Assembly: GCA_027487375.1 (NCBI GenBank)
Contig: JAIYDQ010000006.1
Span: forward strand, 1-34,571
Reading direction: 5' to 3'
DNA from: Planctomycetaceae bacterium
GTDB taxonomy: Bacteria > Planctomycetota > Planctomycetia > Pirellulales > Pirellulaceae
Length of the DNA: 34,571 nucleotides
Shown here: in pieces, positions 26,188-34,230 of the stretch
How positions within the stretch are numbered: position 1 is the stretch's first letter
Layout of the letters: every line of letters begins with the position of its first letter
Program-made: the position numbers and the translations under genes
Notes under the pieces: model-generated
Told to the model about the DNA's origin: nothing
The model's database searches: none
What the model saw: the letters and a program-made list of their open reading frames with translations, nothing else

Positions 26188-27255
26188 TCACTGAAGCGGA
26201 TTCAATGGAAGGCTCCAAACTTCCGGCGTGCGGACGCGTGGTCGTACTTCTCCGCTTGGAACTACGTAGTCATTCTGCCAGACAACTGTGGATGCAGTTG
26301 CCCTTGAGAACGGACCGTTATCTTGCACCGTCCATGAATCACTTGCCACGTCGTAAACAAGCCCATCGCGAGGAAACCCAGGGTGAGCATTTATGGGGTT
26401 GAATGCTACGTTCACGCCGTCATCGCCGCTGTAGACAATCAGCTTAGAACCAATCGATGCGGCAGGAGAAGGTGCCGCGACTGCTGATCGAGGGAGATCG
26501 GATATTCGTGTCCATCCCTCGTTGGATTTATATCGATATGCATCGCGAAGATAAGTTCGCACGGGCTTTTGCGCTGAATTCGAGGAAAGGCTGGTGCCAC
26601 TGAATAGATAGAATGCGTCATGACTTGCACCTGCAACGGCAAGCATTCGTTCGGGGCCGGGCCATGTTGGTAGCTCCTTCCAAGCGAGTTCCTTCGCGTC
26701 GAGATCAAGCGACCAAAAGTTGTGCATGGCGGTTGTAGAAGGCGGCATTTCTATGCCACCGGCGATGTAAACAATTCGTTGCACTAAAGCTCCACAAGTG
26801 TTTGCACATGGGATCGGCAATGAAGGAAGCGGTTTTGTGATAATCCTTCCATCAACCCACTCTAAACAGAAACTGTCGGAGTAGTGACGAGTCGCATCAC
26901 TTCCTCCAAAGCACATGAGACTATTGTTGGCGCTGATAGCGAGCCCGTAGCCTCTTGGCCTTGGTAATCGAAACTCCGATTTCCATTTGCCATTAGGTGT
27001 ATCGAGAACAAAGATTGTGTCGTGCCATACTTTTTGAAAGACATCCGACCATTTGTCTTTGGGGATGTTTGCACCCCCCGCGACAATCAATGCTCCGTTG
27101 CTAGTACCCGCAAACATACCTGCAAAGCCCTCATCGTTCGGTAAAGATGGCAGCTTCGACCAACCAGATGAAACAGGCTCAGCGGCGACTATCTCAATCG
27201 ATATCGTCACCACAAGAGTAACCGCGTAAAGAGTCTGGGCTTCAAAAAATCTCAT
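26188..27255 (-). CDS. nanM: Kelch-repeat cyclically permuted mutarotase, N-acetylneuraminate epimerase (NanM-like)
   Basis: The 355-residue protein has a signal peptide ending near IVAAEP, then kelch-type blades recognisable by GG-containing motifs (LIVAGGANIPKDK, CFGGSDATRHY, YIAGGIEMPPS, LIVYSGDDGVN). This pattern is the permuted mutarotase family, whose E. coli member NanM speeds the alpha-to-beta change of free sialic acid. It would act outside the cytoplasm on sialic acid released by the sialidase. It is the second gene of the operon, 62 bases after the GntR regulator and 42 before nanA. Confidence 0.88.
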   Translation of the reverse strand: MRFFEAQTLYAVTLVVTISIEIVAAEPVSSGWSKLPSLPNDEGFAGMFAGTSNGALIVAGGANIPKDKWSDVFQKVWHDTIFVLDTPNGKWKSEFRLPRPRGYGLAISANNSLMCFGGSDATRHYSDSFCLEWVDGRIITKPLPSLPIPCANTCGALVQRIVYIAGGIEMPPSTTAMHNFWSLDLDAKELAWKELPTWPGPERMLAVAGASHDAFYLFSGTSLSSNSAQKPVRTYLRDAYRYKSNEGWTRISDLPRSAVAAPSPAASIGSKLIVYSGDDGVNVAFNPINAHPGFPRDGLVYDVASDSWTVQDNGPFSRATASTVVWQNDYVVPSGEVRPRVRTPEVWSLPLNPLQ

Positions 27256-27317
27256 CCTTTTCGGATTCCGTTATGAAAGTGCAGTAGAAACCGCATGCAT
27301 TAGATTGAGACTGGTTG

Positions 27318-27935
27318 TCATCGCGAATCTCCAAAGAGTGTATCTTTACCGGATCGGATGTGTCGACGAATCATCGAGTCGGCTCCTTCTGGTGATGCAT
27401 TGCGTAGTTCGCTAAGGAGTTTAACGTGCCGATTGTAGGTGGCTTTCCGAGTAGGTGCGATTACCGAAATCTGATGAAACATACTTAGCCTCACAACACG
27501 ATCGAAACAACTGATCAGTGCTTCACAATCAGCGAGCGCAACGAGTGCTTGGTGAAATTCAAAGTCTTCCGACCAAATCGGATGACCTGAATCGGCCGCC
27601 TTATCGGCCTTCGTCGCAAGTAATCTTAGTTTCGGAAAGGCCTTTTTAATCTTCTCGCCACAGTAAATCCGCGCACATTGGCATTCAATCGCTTCGCGCA
27701 GCAAGAGTTGACCGCGAACATCTTCAATACTCGGCGAAACAACAAATGTTCCTTGTCGATGACGTGTCGTCAAAAAGCCTTCGTAGGATAATCGCTGCAC
27801 TGCGTCCGATACTGGAATCAGACTTACCGCGAGCTGATCAGCAATCTTGCGACGATCCAACAAGTCACCGGGGCGAATCTCGCGTTCGAGCAACTGACTG
27901 AGAATGTGCTGATAAACCTGCTCGGACAAAATCAT
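27318..27935 (-). CDS. GntR family transcriptional regulator with FCD-type domain
   Basis: The 205-residue protein has an N-terminal winged helix (residues about 1-65: REIRPGDLLDRRKIADQLAV, then VQRLSYEGFLTTRHRQGTFVV). The helical C-terminal domain has FCD-type histidines (FEFHQAL, RHVKLLSEL, IRRHIRSG) that often bind a metal and ligand. It is the first gene of the sialic acid operon, and its promoter carries a palindrome over the -10 box, so it probably represses its own operon until sialic acid or a breakdown product binds. The effector is inferred from context only. Confidence 0.88.
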   Translation of the reverse strand: MILSEQVYQHILSQLLEREIRPGDLLDRRKIADQLAVSLIPVSDAVQRLSYEGFLTTRHRQGTFVVSPSIEDVRGQLLLREAIECQCARIYCGEKIKKAFPKLRLLATKADKAADSGHPIWSEDFEFHQALVALADCEALISCFDRVVRLSMFHQISVIAPTRKATYNRHVKLLSELRNASPEGADSMIRRHIRSGKDTLFGDSR

Positions 27936-27975
27936 GAATGTGCTCGAACATTAGGAACATTTGCTAGCATGTTGC

Positions 27976-27987
27976 GTAACATGTTAC
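27976..27987. promoter_or_regulatory. 12-bp perfect palindrome, candidate GntR operator
   Basis: GTAACATGTTAC is its own reverse complement. It spans the candidate -10 box (TAACAT on the minus strand, 27981-27986) and lies 41 bases before the gntR start codon. GntR/FCD regulators commonly bind short GT-N-AC palindromes. Binding here would block RNA polymerase. Confidence 0.6.
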
Positions 27988-28008
27988 AAAGCTGTTCGAA
28001 GATGTCAA
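27981..28008 (-). promoter_or_regulatory. Candidate sigma70 promoter of the gntR-nan operon
   Basis: On the minus strand a perfect TTGACA (28003-28008 on the plus strand as TGTCAA) is followed after 16 bases by TAACAT (27981-27986). Start of transcription would fall near 27974, about 38 bases before the ATG. The -10 box sits inside the palindrome. Confidence 0.55.
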
Positions 28009-28124
28009 GCAATCTAAGCACCGCTTCAAAGTCACATTGATAACCTTGGACTGATGCGAGTGACGAAAATGTGTAGACTACGGAAGGTAGACCGAGTACT
28101 GGCTTACAGGAAGACAATTTAAGA

Positions 28125-30296
28125 ATGGAAAGCTCGATAGCAAAAGAATTCGACTTGAGAAAGGCGATCATCGCTATAGCGGAGGCGCTAGGAGTGGAAA
28201 CACGGCAAGTGGAGTTGGCTGTCAGTTTGCTTGATGCAGGCAATACCATCCCATTCATAGCTCGGTATCGCAAGGAAGCAACACGTGGTCTAGATGAGAT
28301 TGCCTTGAGAATCATCGAAGATTCAATCGAGAAAGCGAAGGAACTCCACGCAAGAAAGCTAACGATTCTCAAATCCATCGAAGAGCAAGGATTACTCACA
28401 TCGATGCTTCGGCAACAGATTATAGATTGTCAGGACCTGCAGACTCTGGAAGCGATCTATCTTCCTTACAAGCCCAAACGACGAACACGCGGGACGATAG
28501 CACGCGAGCGAGGGCTTCAACCACTTGCGGATATTCTCTTAAAGCAATCCGCGATTGGAGTTTCTAGGAACGAATTGCTGAAGCGATTTGTATCTTTAGA
28601 AGCTGATGTTCCGGATGAGTCATCGGCACTTGCAGGAGCATTAGATATTGTCGCCGAGCAGTGGTCCGAGGATGTCGAGACTCGGGTTTGGTTGTCAGAT
28701 CAAGCTATGAAGTATGGTCAGATTTCCTCCAAAGTGAAACGTGGTAAGAAGGAAGAGACTGAAAAGTATGAGATGTACGTCGACCATCAAGAGTCTGTAG
28801 CGCGAATTCCATCACATCGTTTTCTTGCCATGAAAAGAGGTCAGGACGAAGGGATCTTGCGAGTTGAACTTGGTTTGGATGAAGATCGCATTGTTCGTCA
28901 ATTGCAGTCACGATTTGTTGTGAATCCGCGATTTGGATTCAATCGCGAGTTGCTTGAAACGGTTATCGATTGTTACGATCGACTTTTGCTACCAGCGACC
29001 GAGTCCAGTGTGTTACAGGCACTAAAAGATCGCTCTGACGAAGAAGCAATCGCAGTTTTCGGAAAGAATCTTCGAGAACTTCTATTAGCGCCCCCAGCAG
29101 GGCCTCGGGTCACATTGGGAATCGATCCGGGGTTTCGGACGGGTTGTAAGTTAGCGGTCGTTGATGGTACCGGGAAGTACCTTGCACACACGACGATTTA
29201 TCCGACTCCGCCCACAAGTGATACCGCTACTGCAAGTAAGACTGTGCTTGGTTTGGTTGCCAAGTATGGAATCGAGTTGATTGCGATAGGTAACGGAACA
29301 GCTTCACGGGAGACGGATGCTTTTGTTACCGATCTCATACGCAGTCATGGCCTACGAGTCACTAAAGTAATTGTCAGCGAGTCGGGTGCGTCGATCTACT
29401 CCGCGAGCGAACTTGCTGCGAGCGAGTATCCGAAGTTAGACGTTACCGTCCGTGGTGCAATCAGTATTGCCCATCGTCTCCAAGACCCATTGGCGGAGCT
29501 TGTAAAGACGGACCCGAAGTCGATTGGCGTTGGCCAGTATCAACATGATGTGAATCAAACTCAGCTACGTAAGTGCCTGGAGAGAGAAGTCGAGTCGTGT
29601 GTAAATCGCGTTGGCGTTGACTTGAATACGGCGAGCGCTTCTCTGTTGTCATATGTTTCGGGGATTGGTCCTAAGTTGGCTGAGAAGATAGTGAGCTATC
29701 GAAATGAGAATGGCGAGTTCAAGCAAAGAACGGAGCTAACCAAGGTACCAAAGCTGGGTGCTAAGGCATTTGAGCAAGCAGCTGGATTCTTGCGCATACG
29801 TGATGGCAAGCAACCGCTGGATAACTCGGCAGTCCATCCGGAATCCTATTCATTGGTCGAACGCATGGCAAAGTCACTTGGACTGGCAACGTCAGCACTT
29901 GTCGGTAACAGTGAGCTTTCAAAGAAGCTGCGGCCGGAAGACTTTGTCGAAGCACAGTTTGGTCTACCGACGGTAATCGATATTCTTGAAGAACTCTGCA
30001 AACCGGGGCGAGACCCGAGAAAAGAATTCAAAGCAGCCCAATTCTCTGAGGCAGTCAAGACAATTGATGACCTGAAACCCGGTTTGGTCCTCGAAGGCGT
30101 TATCACCAACGTCACGCACTTCGGGGCGTTTGTAGACATCGGCGTTCATCACGACGCTTTGATTCACATCTCGCAGTTGTCGAAAGCGTTCATCAAGGAT
30201 CCTAACGAAGTTGTCTCGGTTGGCCATGTTGTGAAAGTAAAGTTCCTTGAGGTGGATGTCGCTCGAAAACGTATCTCAGCGAGCAAGAACTTCTAA
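28125..30296 (+). CDS. tex: Tex family S1 RNA-binding transcription accessory protein
   Basis: The 723-residue protein matches Tex in full: an N-terminal helical region (RYRKEATRGLDEI near 47-60), a YqgF/RNase H-like domain starting at GIDPGFRTGCKLAVVDG (about 331), and a helix-hairpin-helix segment (ASASLLSYVSGIGPKLAEKI, about 505-530). A C-terminal S1 domain (LEGVITNVTHFGAFVDIGVHHDALIH, about 650-720) completes it. Tex binds nucleic acids and associates with transcription. It reads away from the gntR operon across a shared 190-base region. The 155-residue minus-strand ORF over its start is a shadow. GGAAG lies a dozen bases before the ATG. Confidence 0.95.
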   Translation: MESSIAKEFDLRKAIIAIAEALGVETRQVELAVSLLDAGNTIPFIARYRKEATRGLDEIALRIIEDSIEKAKELHARKLTILKSIEEQGLLTSMLRQQIIDCQDLQTLEAIYLPYKPKRRTRGTIARERGLQPLADILLKQSAIGVSRNELLKRFVSLEADVPDESSALAGALDIVAEQWSEDVETRVWLSDQAMKYGQISSKVKRGKKEETEKYEMYVDHQESVARIPSHRFLAMKRGQDEGILRVELGLDEDRIVRQLQSRFVVNPRFGFNRELLETVIDCYDRLLLPATESSVLQALKDRSDEEAIAVFGKNLRELLLAPPAGPRVTLGIDPGFRTGCKLAVVDGTGKYLAHTTIYPTPPTSDTATASKTVLGLVAKYGIELIAIGNGTASRETDAFVTDLIRSHGLRVTKVIVSESGASIYSASELAASEYPKLDVTVRGAISIAHRLQDPLAELVKTDPKSIGVGQYQHDVNQTQLRKCLEREVESCVNRVGVDLNTASASLLSYVSGIGPKLAEKIVSYRNENGEFKQRTELTKVPKLGAKAFEQAAGFLRIRDGKQPLDNSAVHPESYSLVERMAKSLGLATSALVGNSELSKKLRPEDFVEAQFGLPTVIDILEELCKPGRDPRKEFKAAQFSEAVKTIDDLKPGLVLEGVITNVTHFGAFVDIGVHHDALIHISQLSKAFIKDPNEVVSVGHVVKVKFLEVDVARKRISASKNF

Positions 30297-30845
30297 CGTC
30301 GATGTAGGTTTATTGCCTTGAAGATTTGAAATGAATCCGTGCCGATTGACGGAAGCAAGCTCCAGAGCGTAGGCCGGAATGGTGGGCGTTTATCGGTTGG
30401 GCCAACGAATTTCGCGACGGCTTTATCAACTCGCGAGGCTTACAACACTTTTGTTTTTCGCTCGCTACGGAAAATCGCAATCACGTCTGATAACGTGAAC
30501 CTCGGAGGCATTGATGGCGTGAAGTATCGGGGGCGTCCTTCTGAGCAAGGCGTTCATAGATCGGCGATTGCATGGTTGCGATCGGAAATTTGCGATTAGA
30601 AAGTCGATTTGTCGAAGGAACGTCGCAAGCGACAAGCGGGGCGAGTTTCTCGCGTTGGGTGAAGTTAGTACGGAAATTGATTGGCCGCCCAAACCAATCC
30701 GAGCAAGCATCGGGGGAACCTAAGTTAAGATTCGTGAAACTCGCCCGATTGTGACGGTTGCGACAATTGAATACTTTAGGGAGACCGCGTCAGTTGCGGG
30801 AATTTTTCTCAAGTTGTCAGGGAAACAGTTCTAAGGAGCTACTCT
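30297..30845. other. Intergenic region between tex and the metalloprotease gene
   Basis: About 550 bases contain only short overlapping ORFs in conflicting frames with no family resemblance. Visible elements are one GCGTAGGCCG word (30367-30376), a tight GTCGC-AA-GCGAC inverted repeat near 30623-30634, and the AAGGAG ribosome binding site at 30833-30838. A possible TTGTGA-17-TACTTT promoter near 30754-30782 is too weak to list separately. Confidence 0.45.
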
Positions 30846-33800
30846 GTGGTAGTCTTAAAGACTCGAGATTTCGCCCAATTCGGTTCATTGCGAAGGTTTT
30901 TGCCTATGTTTTATAGTCGTTTCTTCCCTACCGGACACTGTTTCGCGGCGTCCTCATATCGCCGTCTCGCGGCAATCTGTGGGTTGGCATTCTTAGTTTC
31001 CTGCCCAGATTTGATAGTCCATGCAGCGGACGAGCCGGAATATCCTCCCTTTGAGAAGGTGGTCGAAGGGTTCGTGAAGTCCGAATCGAAGTCGCCTGAC
31101 GGACTGACGCTTGGAAACATTTGGACACGAGAGAAAGACTCGCAAATGTATCTCGAGCTTCCCAAGGATTTCGCCAACAAGCGATATTTCGTGGCCCTCA
31201 CGGTCAGCAGTGGAAATGAGTTCGCAGGGCTTCAGTCGGGCGATTATTACGTTTACTGGCGGATGTATAACAAGCGTCTTGCGTTGATTCTCCCGAATGT
31301 CGAAACTCGCTCAAACGGGGAGCCGGAATCGAAAGCGTCGGTTAAACGACTCTTTACGGACACCGTGCTGCTTGACGTTCCTATCATCACGATGGTCCCT
31401 CGCGGTGGACCGTTGGTAGATGCAGATGCATTGTTCGTGAATCAAGCGACGAAGTTTTTCGGTCCTGGGACTCGAATTACCGATCCCATGTTGACCAAGA
31501 TCGTGAAAGCCAAAGCCTTTTCCAAGAATGTGGAGATCGCTTTTGAAGTCGTTGGTCAAGGTGGTCAGCTACAAACGCTTCACTACTCGCTAAGCGAAGT
31601 CCCTGAAGATAATGGTTATCGCCCACGTAAGTCGGATGAACGAATCGGTTACTTTGCGACTTCGTATACAGATTTGGGCGCTTATGACCGCGATAAAACA
31701 AAAACGAGGTACGTCAATCGATGGCGATTGGAGAAAAGAGATCCAAGCCTGAAGATCAGCCCTCCTGTAACGCCAATTCGGTTTTACATTGAACACACTA
31801 CACCAGTGCGATATCGACGTTGGGTCAAGCAAGGTGTTGAGTATTGGAACAAAGCCTTTGAAAAGGTTGGCTTTGCAGATGCAATCGAAGTCTACTATCA
31901 GGACGCTCGCACCGGAGCCTTTATGGATTTGGATCCTGAAGATGTTCAGTACAACTTTATTCGTTGGCTGAACAATAACCAAGGTACTGCAATCGGCCCA
32001 AGTCGTGTGCACCCGATGACTGGTGAGATCTTGGATGCGGATATCATCTTGACTGATGGTTGGATTCGGAGCTTTAACTTTAACTTCCAAAAGATGATGC
32101 CAGATGTTGCGACAGAGGGCATGTCGGGTGAAACACTGGCTTGGCTATCGGATCACCCATCTTGGGATCCTCGCGTCCGATTTGCTGCTCCTGAAAACCA
32201 GCAGTTTGTTGCTTCGGAGATCACTAAAAATGCGAACCTGCCTTGGAATGGACATCCAGCTACCAAGGTCGATGGTCGAATGATCGGTAACGAGTTGTTT
32301 GATGGACTAATTGGTCGCGTTAGTCAGCTCAATGGCATGTGTCTCGCCGCACGTGGGAAGCAGCTCGATATAGCTATGGCTCGAATGGCCTTGGATCTAC
32401 TGGAAGAGGCGGAAGCGGAACCCGCTGAGAAGCCAGAAACCAAGCCTGAAGACAAAGAGAGTGAGAAAAAGAAGGAAGAATCAAAAGATTCAAAGCCGGA
32501 GGCAAAGGCTGCTGAAGATAAGAAACCTGAAGATAAAAAGCCGGATGACAAGAAACCTGAAGAAGGCAAGGACGAGAAGAAGGACGAAAAAGCAGCTCCT
32601 TCTGCCGATGCTAAAAAGAAACCGGACGCACCGAAAGAAGATATGCTCGATGGGATGCCCGAGTCTTTCATCGGGCCATTGTTGGCTGAGTTGGTCGCTC
32701 ACGAAGTCGGACATACGCTTGGTTTGAGGCACAACTTCAAGGCGTCTGCCACATACACGATCGAACAGATCAATTCAGAGGAGGTTAAGGGTAAGAAACC
32801 ACTTGCTGCATCCGTGATGGACTATCTTCCGATCAATATGACCTACAAAGCCGGTGAAGTTCAAGGCGATTGGACGATGATCGGTATCGGACCTTATGAC
32901 TACTGGGCGATTGAATATGGATACACGCCCGACGAGGCAAAGCTCCCGGAGATTCTTAAGCGCGTTGCTGAACCTGAGTTGCAATACGCAACAGATGAAG
33001 ACACATCCGGTCCCGACCCACTAGCTCGTCGTTATGACTACAGCAAAGATCCATTGGCATACGGCAAGAATCAAGCTGAAGTCATCAAGGCTTATCGAAA
33101 GCGATTGCTCGACAAGTTCGTCAGTGATGGAGATAGTTGGGCAAAGGCTCGTAAGGGCTATGAGCTTACGCTTGTCAAGCAAATGGATTCCTTGCAGATG
33201 GTGGCGAACTGGGTAGGCGGAGCTTTTGTTAATCGTGACAAAAAGGGTGATCCGCAGAACCGACAGTCATTGATTCCTGTCGATGCAGAGGTTCAACGCA
33301 AGAGTCTCGAGTTTGTTTACCAAAATGCATTTCGTGATGAAGCATTCGGTTTAACCCCCGAGCTCATGCAGCGGTTGACGATCGATAAGTGGTGGGACGA
33401 CGGAATGAACGTGATGGACGATTCTACCTTCCCGATTCACGATCGAATCCTTGCAATTCAAGCGAGCGTTCTTACGAAACTGATGAGCCCCACCACTTTG
33501 CGACGCGTTCTAGACAACGAGCAGATGATTCCTTCTGACAAGGATGCTTTGGTGCTCCCTGAATTGATGGACGGGTTGCAAAAGGAAATTTGGTCCGAGC
33601 TTTCCAAGAAACCGGAAGGCGAAGTTACGGCACGCAAGCCACGAATTAGCTCGTTGCGTCGCAATTTGCAACGCGAACACATGGAACGGTTGATTGACTT
33701 AGTCATTACGGATTCTGGCAACGCCGCCATGAAGCCGATTTCGACCCTCGCGATGATGCAACTGCGGGATTTGAAGCGGCAAATTGATGGGGTTGTGGAA

Positions 33801-33971
33801 GCTCGAGCAAGCCTAGATTCTTACTCGGTGGCACACCTAACCGAAGCCTCTGCAAGGATCGCGAAAGCTATCGATGGACAGTTTATCTACAACTTGCCTA
33901 AGAACTTCGGTCGGAACACGCCAACTTTGTTGATCTTGGGCCAACCTGAAGATTCAGAGCAGAAAAACTAA
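30846..33971 (+). CDS. Large secreted zinc metalloprotease, DUF4953/DUF5117-like, metzincin type
   Basis: The 1041-residue protein has a long basic N-terminus and then a signal segment (RRLAAICGLAFLVSCPDLIV, cut near HAADEPE). The zinc site HEVGHTLGLRH (H619, H623, H629, with E620) is the metzincin HExxHxxGxxH, and SVMDY (M658) is a good Met-turn. Residues about 519-600 are a Lys/Glu/Asp/Pro-rich insertion just before the zinc helix. Family resemblance is to the very large zinc-dependent metalloproteases with DUF5117 and DUF4953 parts. I kept the GTG start because AAGGAG lies seven bases upstream; an ATG at 30906 is the alternative. Substrate unknown. A hairpin follows the stop. Confidence 0.88.
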   Translation: MVVLKTRDFAQFGSLRRFLPMFYSRFFPTGHCFAASSYRRLAAICGLAFLVSCPDLIVHAADEPEYPPFEKVVEGFVKSESKSPDGLTLGNIWTREKDSQMYLELPKDFANKRYFVALTVSSGNEFAGLQSGDYYVYWRMYNKRLALILPNVETRSNGEPESKASVKRLFTDTVLLDVPIITMVPRGGPLVDADALFVNQATKFFGPGTRITDPMLTKIVKAKAFSKNVEIAFEVVGQGGQLQTLHYSLSEVPEDNGYRPRKSDERIGYFATSYTDLGAYDRDKTKTRYVNRWRLEKRDPSLKISPPVTPIRFYIEHTTPVRYRRWVKQGVEYWNKAFEKVGFADAIEVYYQDARTGAFMDLDPEDVQYNFIRWLNNNQGTAIGPSRVHPMTGEILDADIILTDGWIRSFNFNFQKMMPDVATEGMSGETLAWLSDHPSWDPRVRFAAPENQQFVASEITKNANLPWNGHPATKVDGRMIGNELFDGLIGRVSQLNGMCLAARGKQLDIAMARMALDLLEEAEAEPAEKPETKPEDKESEKKKEESKDSKPEAKAAEDKKPEDKKPDDKKPEEGKDEKKDEKAAPSADAKKKPDAPKEDMLDGMPESFIGPLLAELVAHEVGHTLGLRHNFKASATYTIEQINSEEVKGKKPLAASVMDYLPINMTYKAGEVQGDWTMIGIGPYDYWAIEYGYTPDEAKLPEILKRVAEPELQYATDEDTSGPDPLARRYDYSKDPLAYGKNQAEVIKAYRKRLLDKFVSDGDSWAKARKGYELTLVKQMDSLQMVANWVGGAFVNRDKKGDPQNRQSLIPVDAEVQRKSLEFVYQNAFRDEAFGLTPELMQRLTIDKWWDDGMNVMDDSTFPIHDRILAIQASVLTKLMSPTTLRRVLDNEQMIPSDKDALVLPELMDGLQKEIWSELSKKPEGEVTARKPRISSLRRNLQREHMERLIDLVITDSGNAAMKPISTLAMMQLRDLKRQIDGVVEARASLDSYSVAHLTEASARIAKAIDGQFIYNLPKNFGRNTPTLLILGQPEDSEQKN
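32403..32645 (+). repeat. Low-complexity Lys/Glu/Asp/Pro-rich coding stretch in the metalloprotease
   Basis: About 80 codons are dominated by K, E, D, P and A, with recurring KKPED/KKPDD/KKPEE units. It is in frame and lies some 20 codons before the zinc-binding helix. Repeated units of this kind can gain or lose copies by slippage. It is probably an unfolded linker. Confidence 0.8.
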
Positions 33972-33989
33972 ACAGCCGATTGGGCTCAC

Positions 33990-34014
33990 GCGAGGAGAAG
34001 GCTCTTTTCCTCGC
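33990..34014 (+). terminator. Hairpin after the metalloprotease gene
   Basis: GCGAGGAGAA pairs with TTTTCCTCGC with one G-T wobble across the five-base loop GGCTC, 18 bases after the stop codon. The stem is long and stable, but the following bases (CGTTAAGTTTGG) are not a clean T run, so termination is likely but not certain. Confidence 0.55.
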
Positions 34015-34230
34015 CGTTAAGTTTGGTCAGATCCTGATGCGGGATGTTGTCCGCTAAGGAAATGCTGATGTTTAGGTTTTAGCTACGGCTACAAAAAATT
34101 CTTTGTCCTGGTTTGTAGGCTTGGTGCGACGGCGTTGTGCAATGTTTGTTGAGAGGTAGGAATCAGCCGAGCATTCATTTGACTCTGGCCAAAACGCATC
34201 AAGGGCTGGCGAGGGGCTCTTTTTGTCGAA

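Noticed and set aside
27932-28399. 155-residue minus-strand ORF over the tex start
   Set aside because: Shadow of tex; it also runs through the divergent promoter region and overlaps the gntR start.
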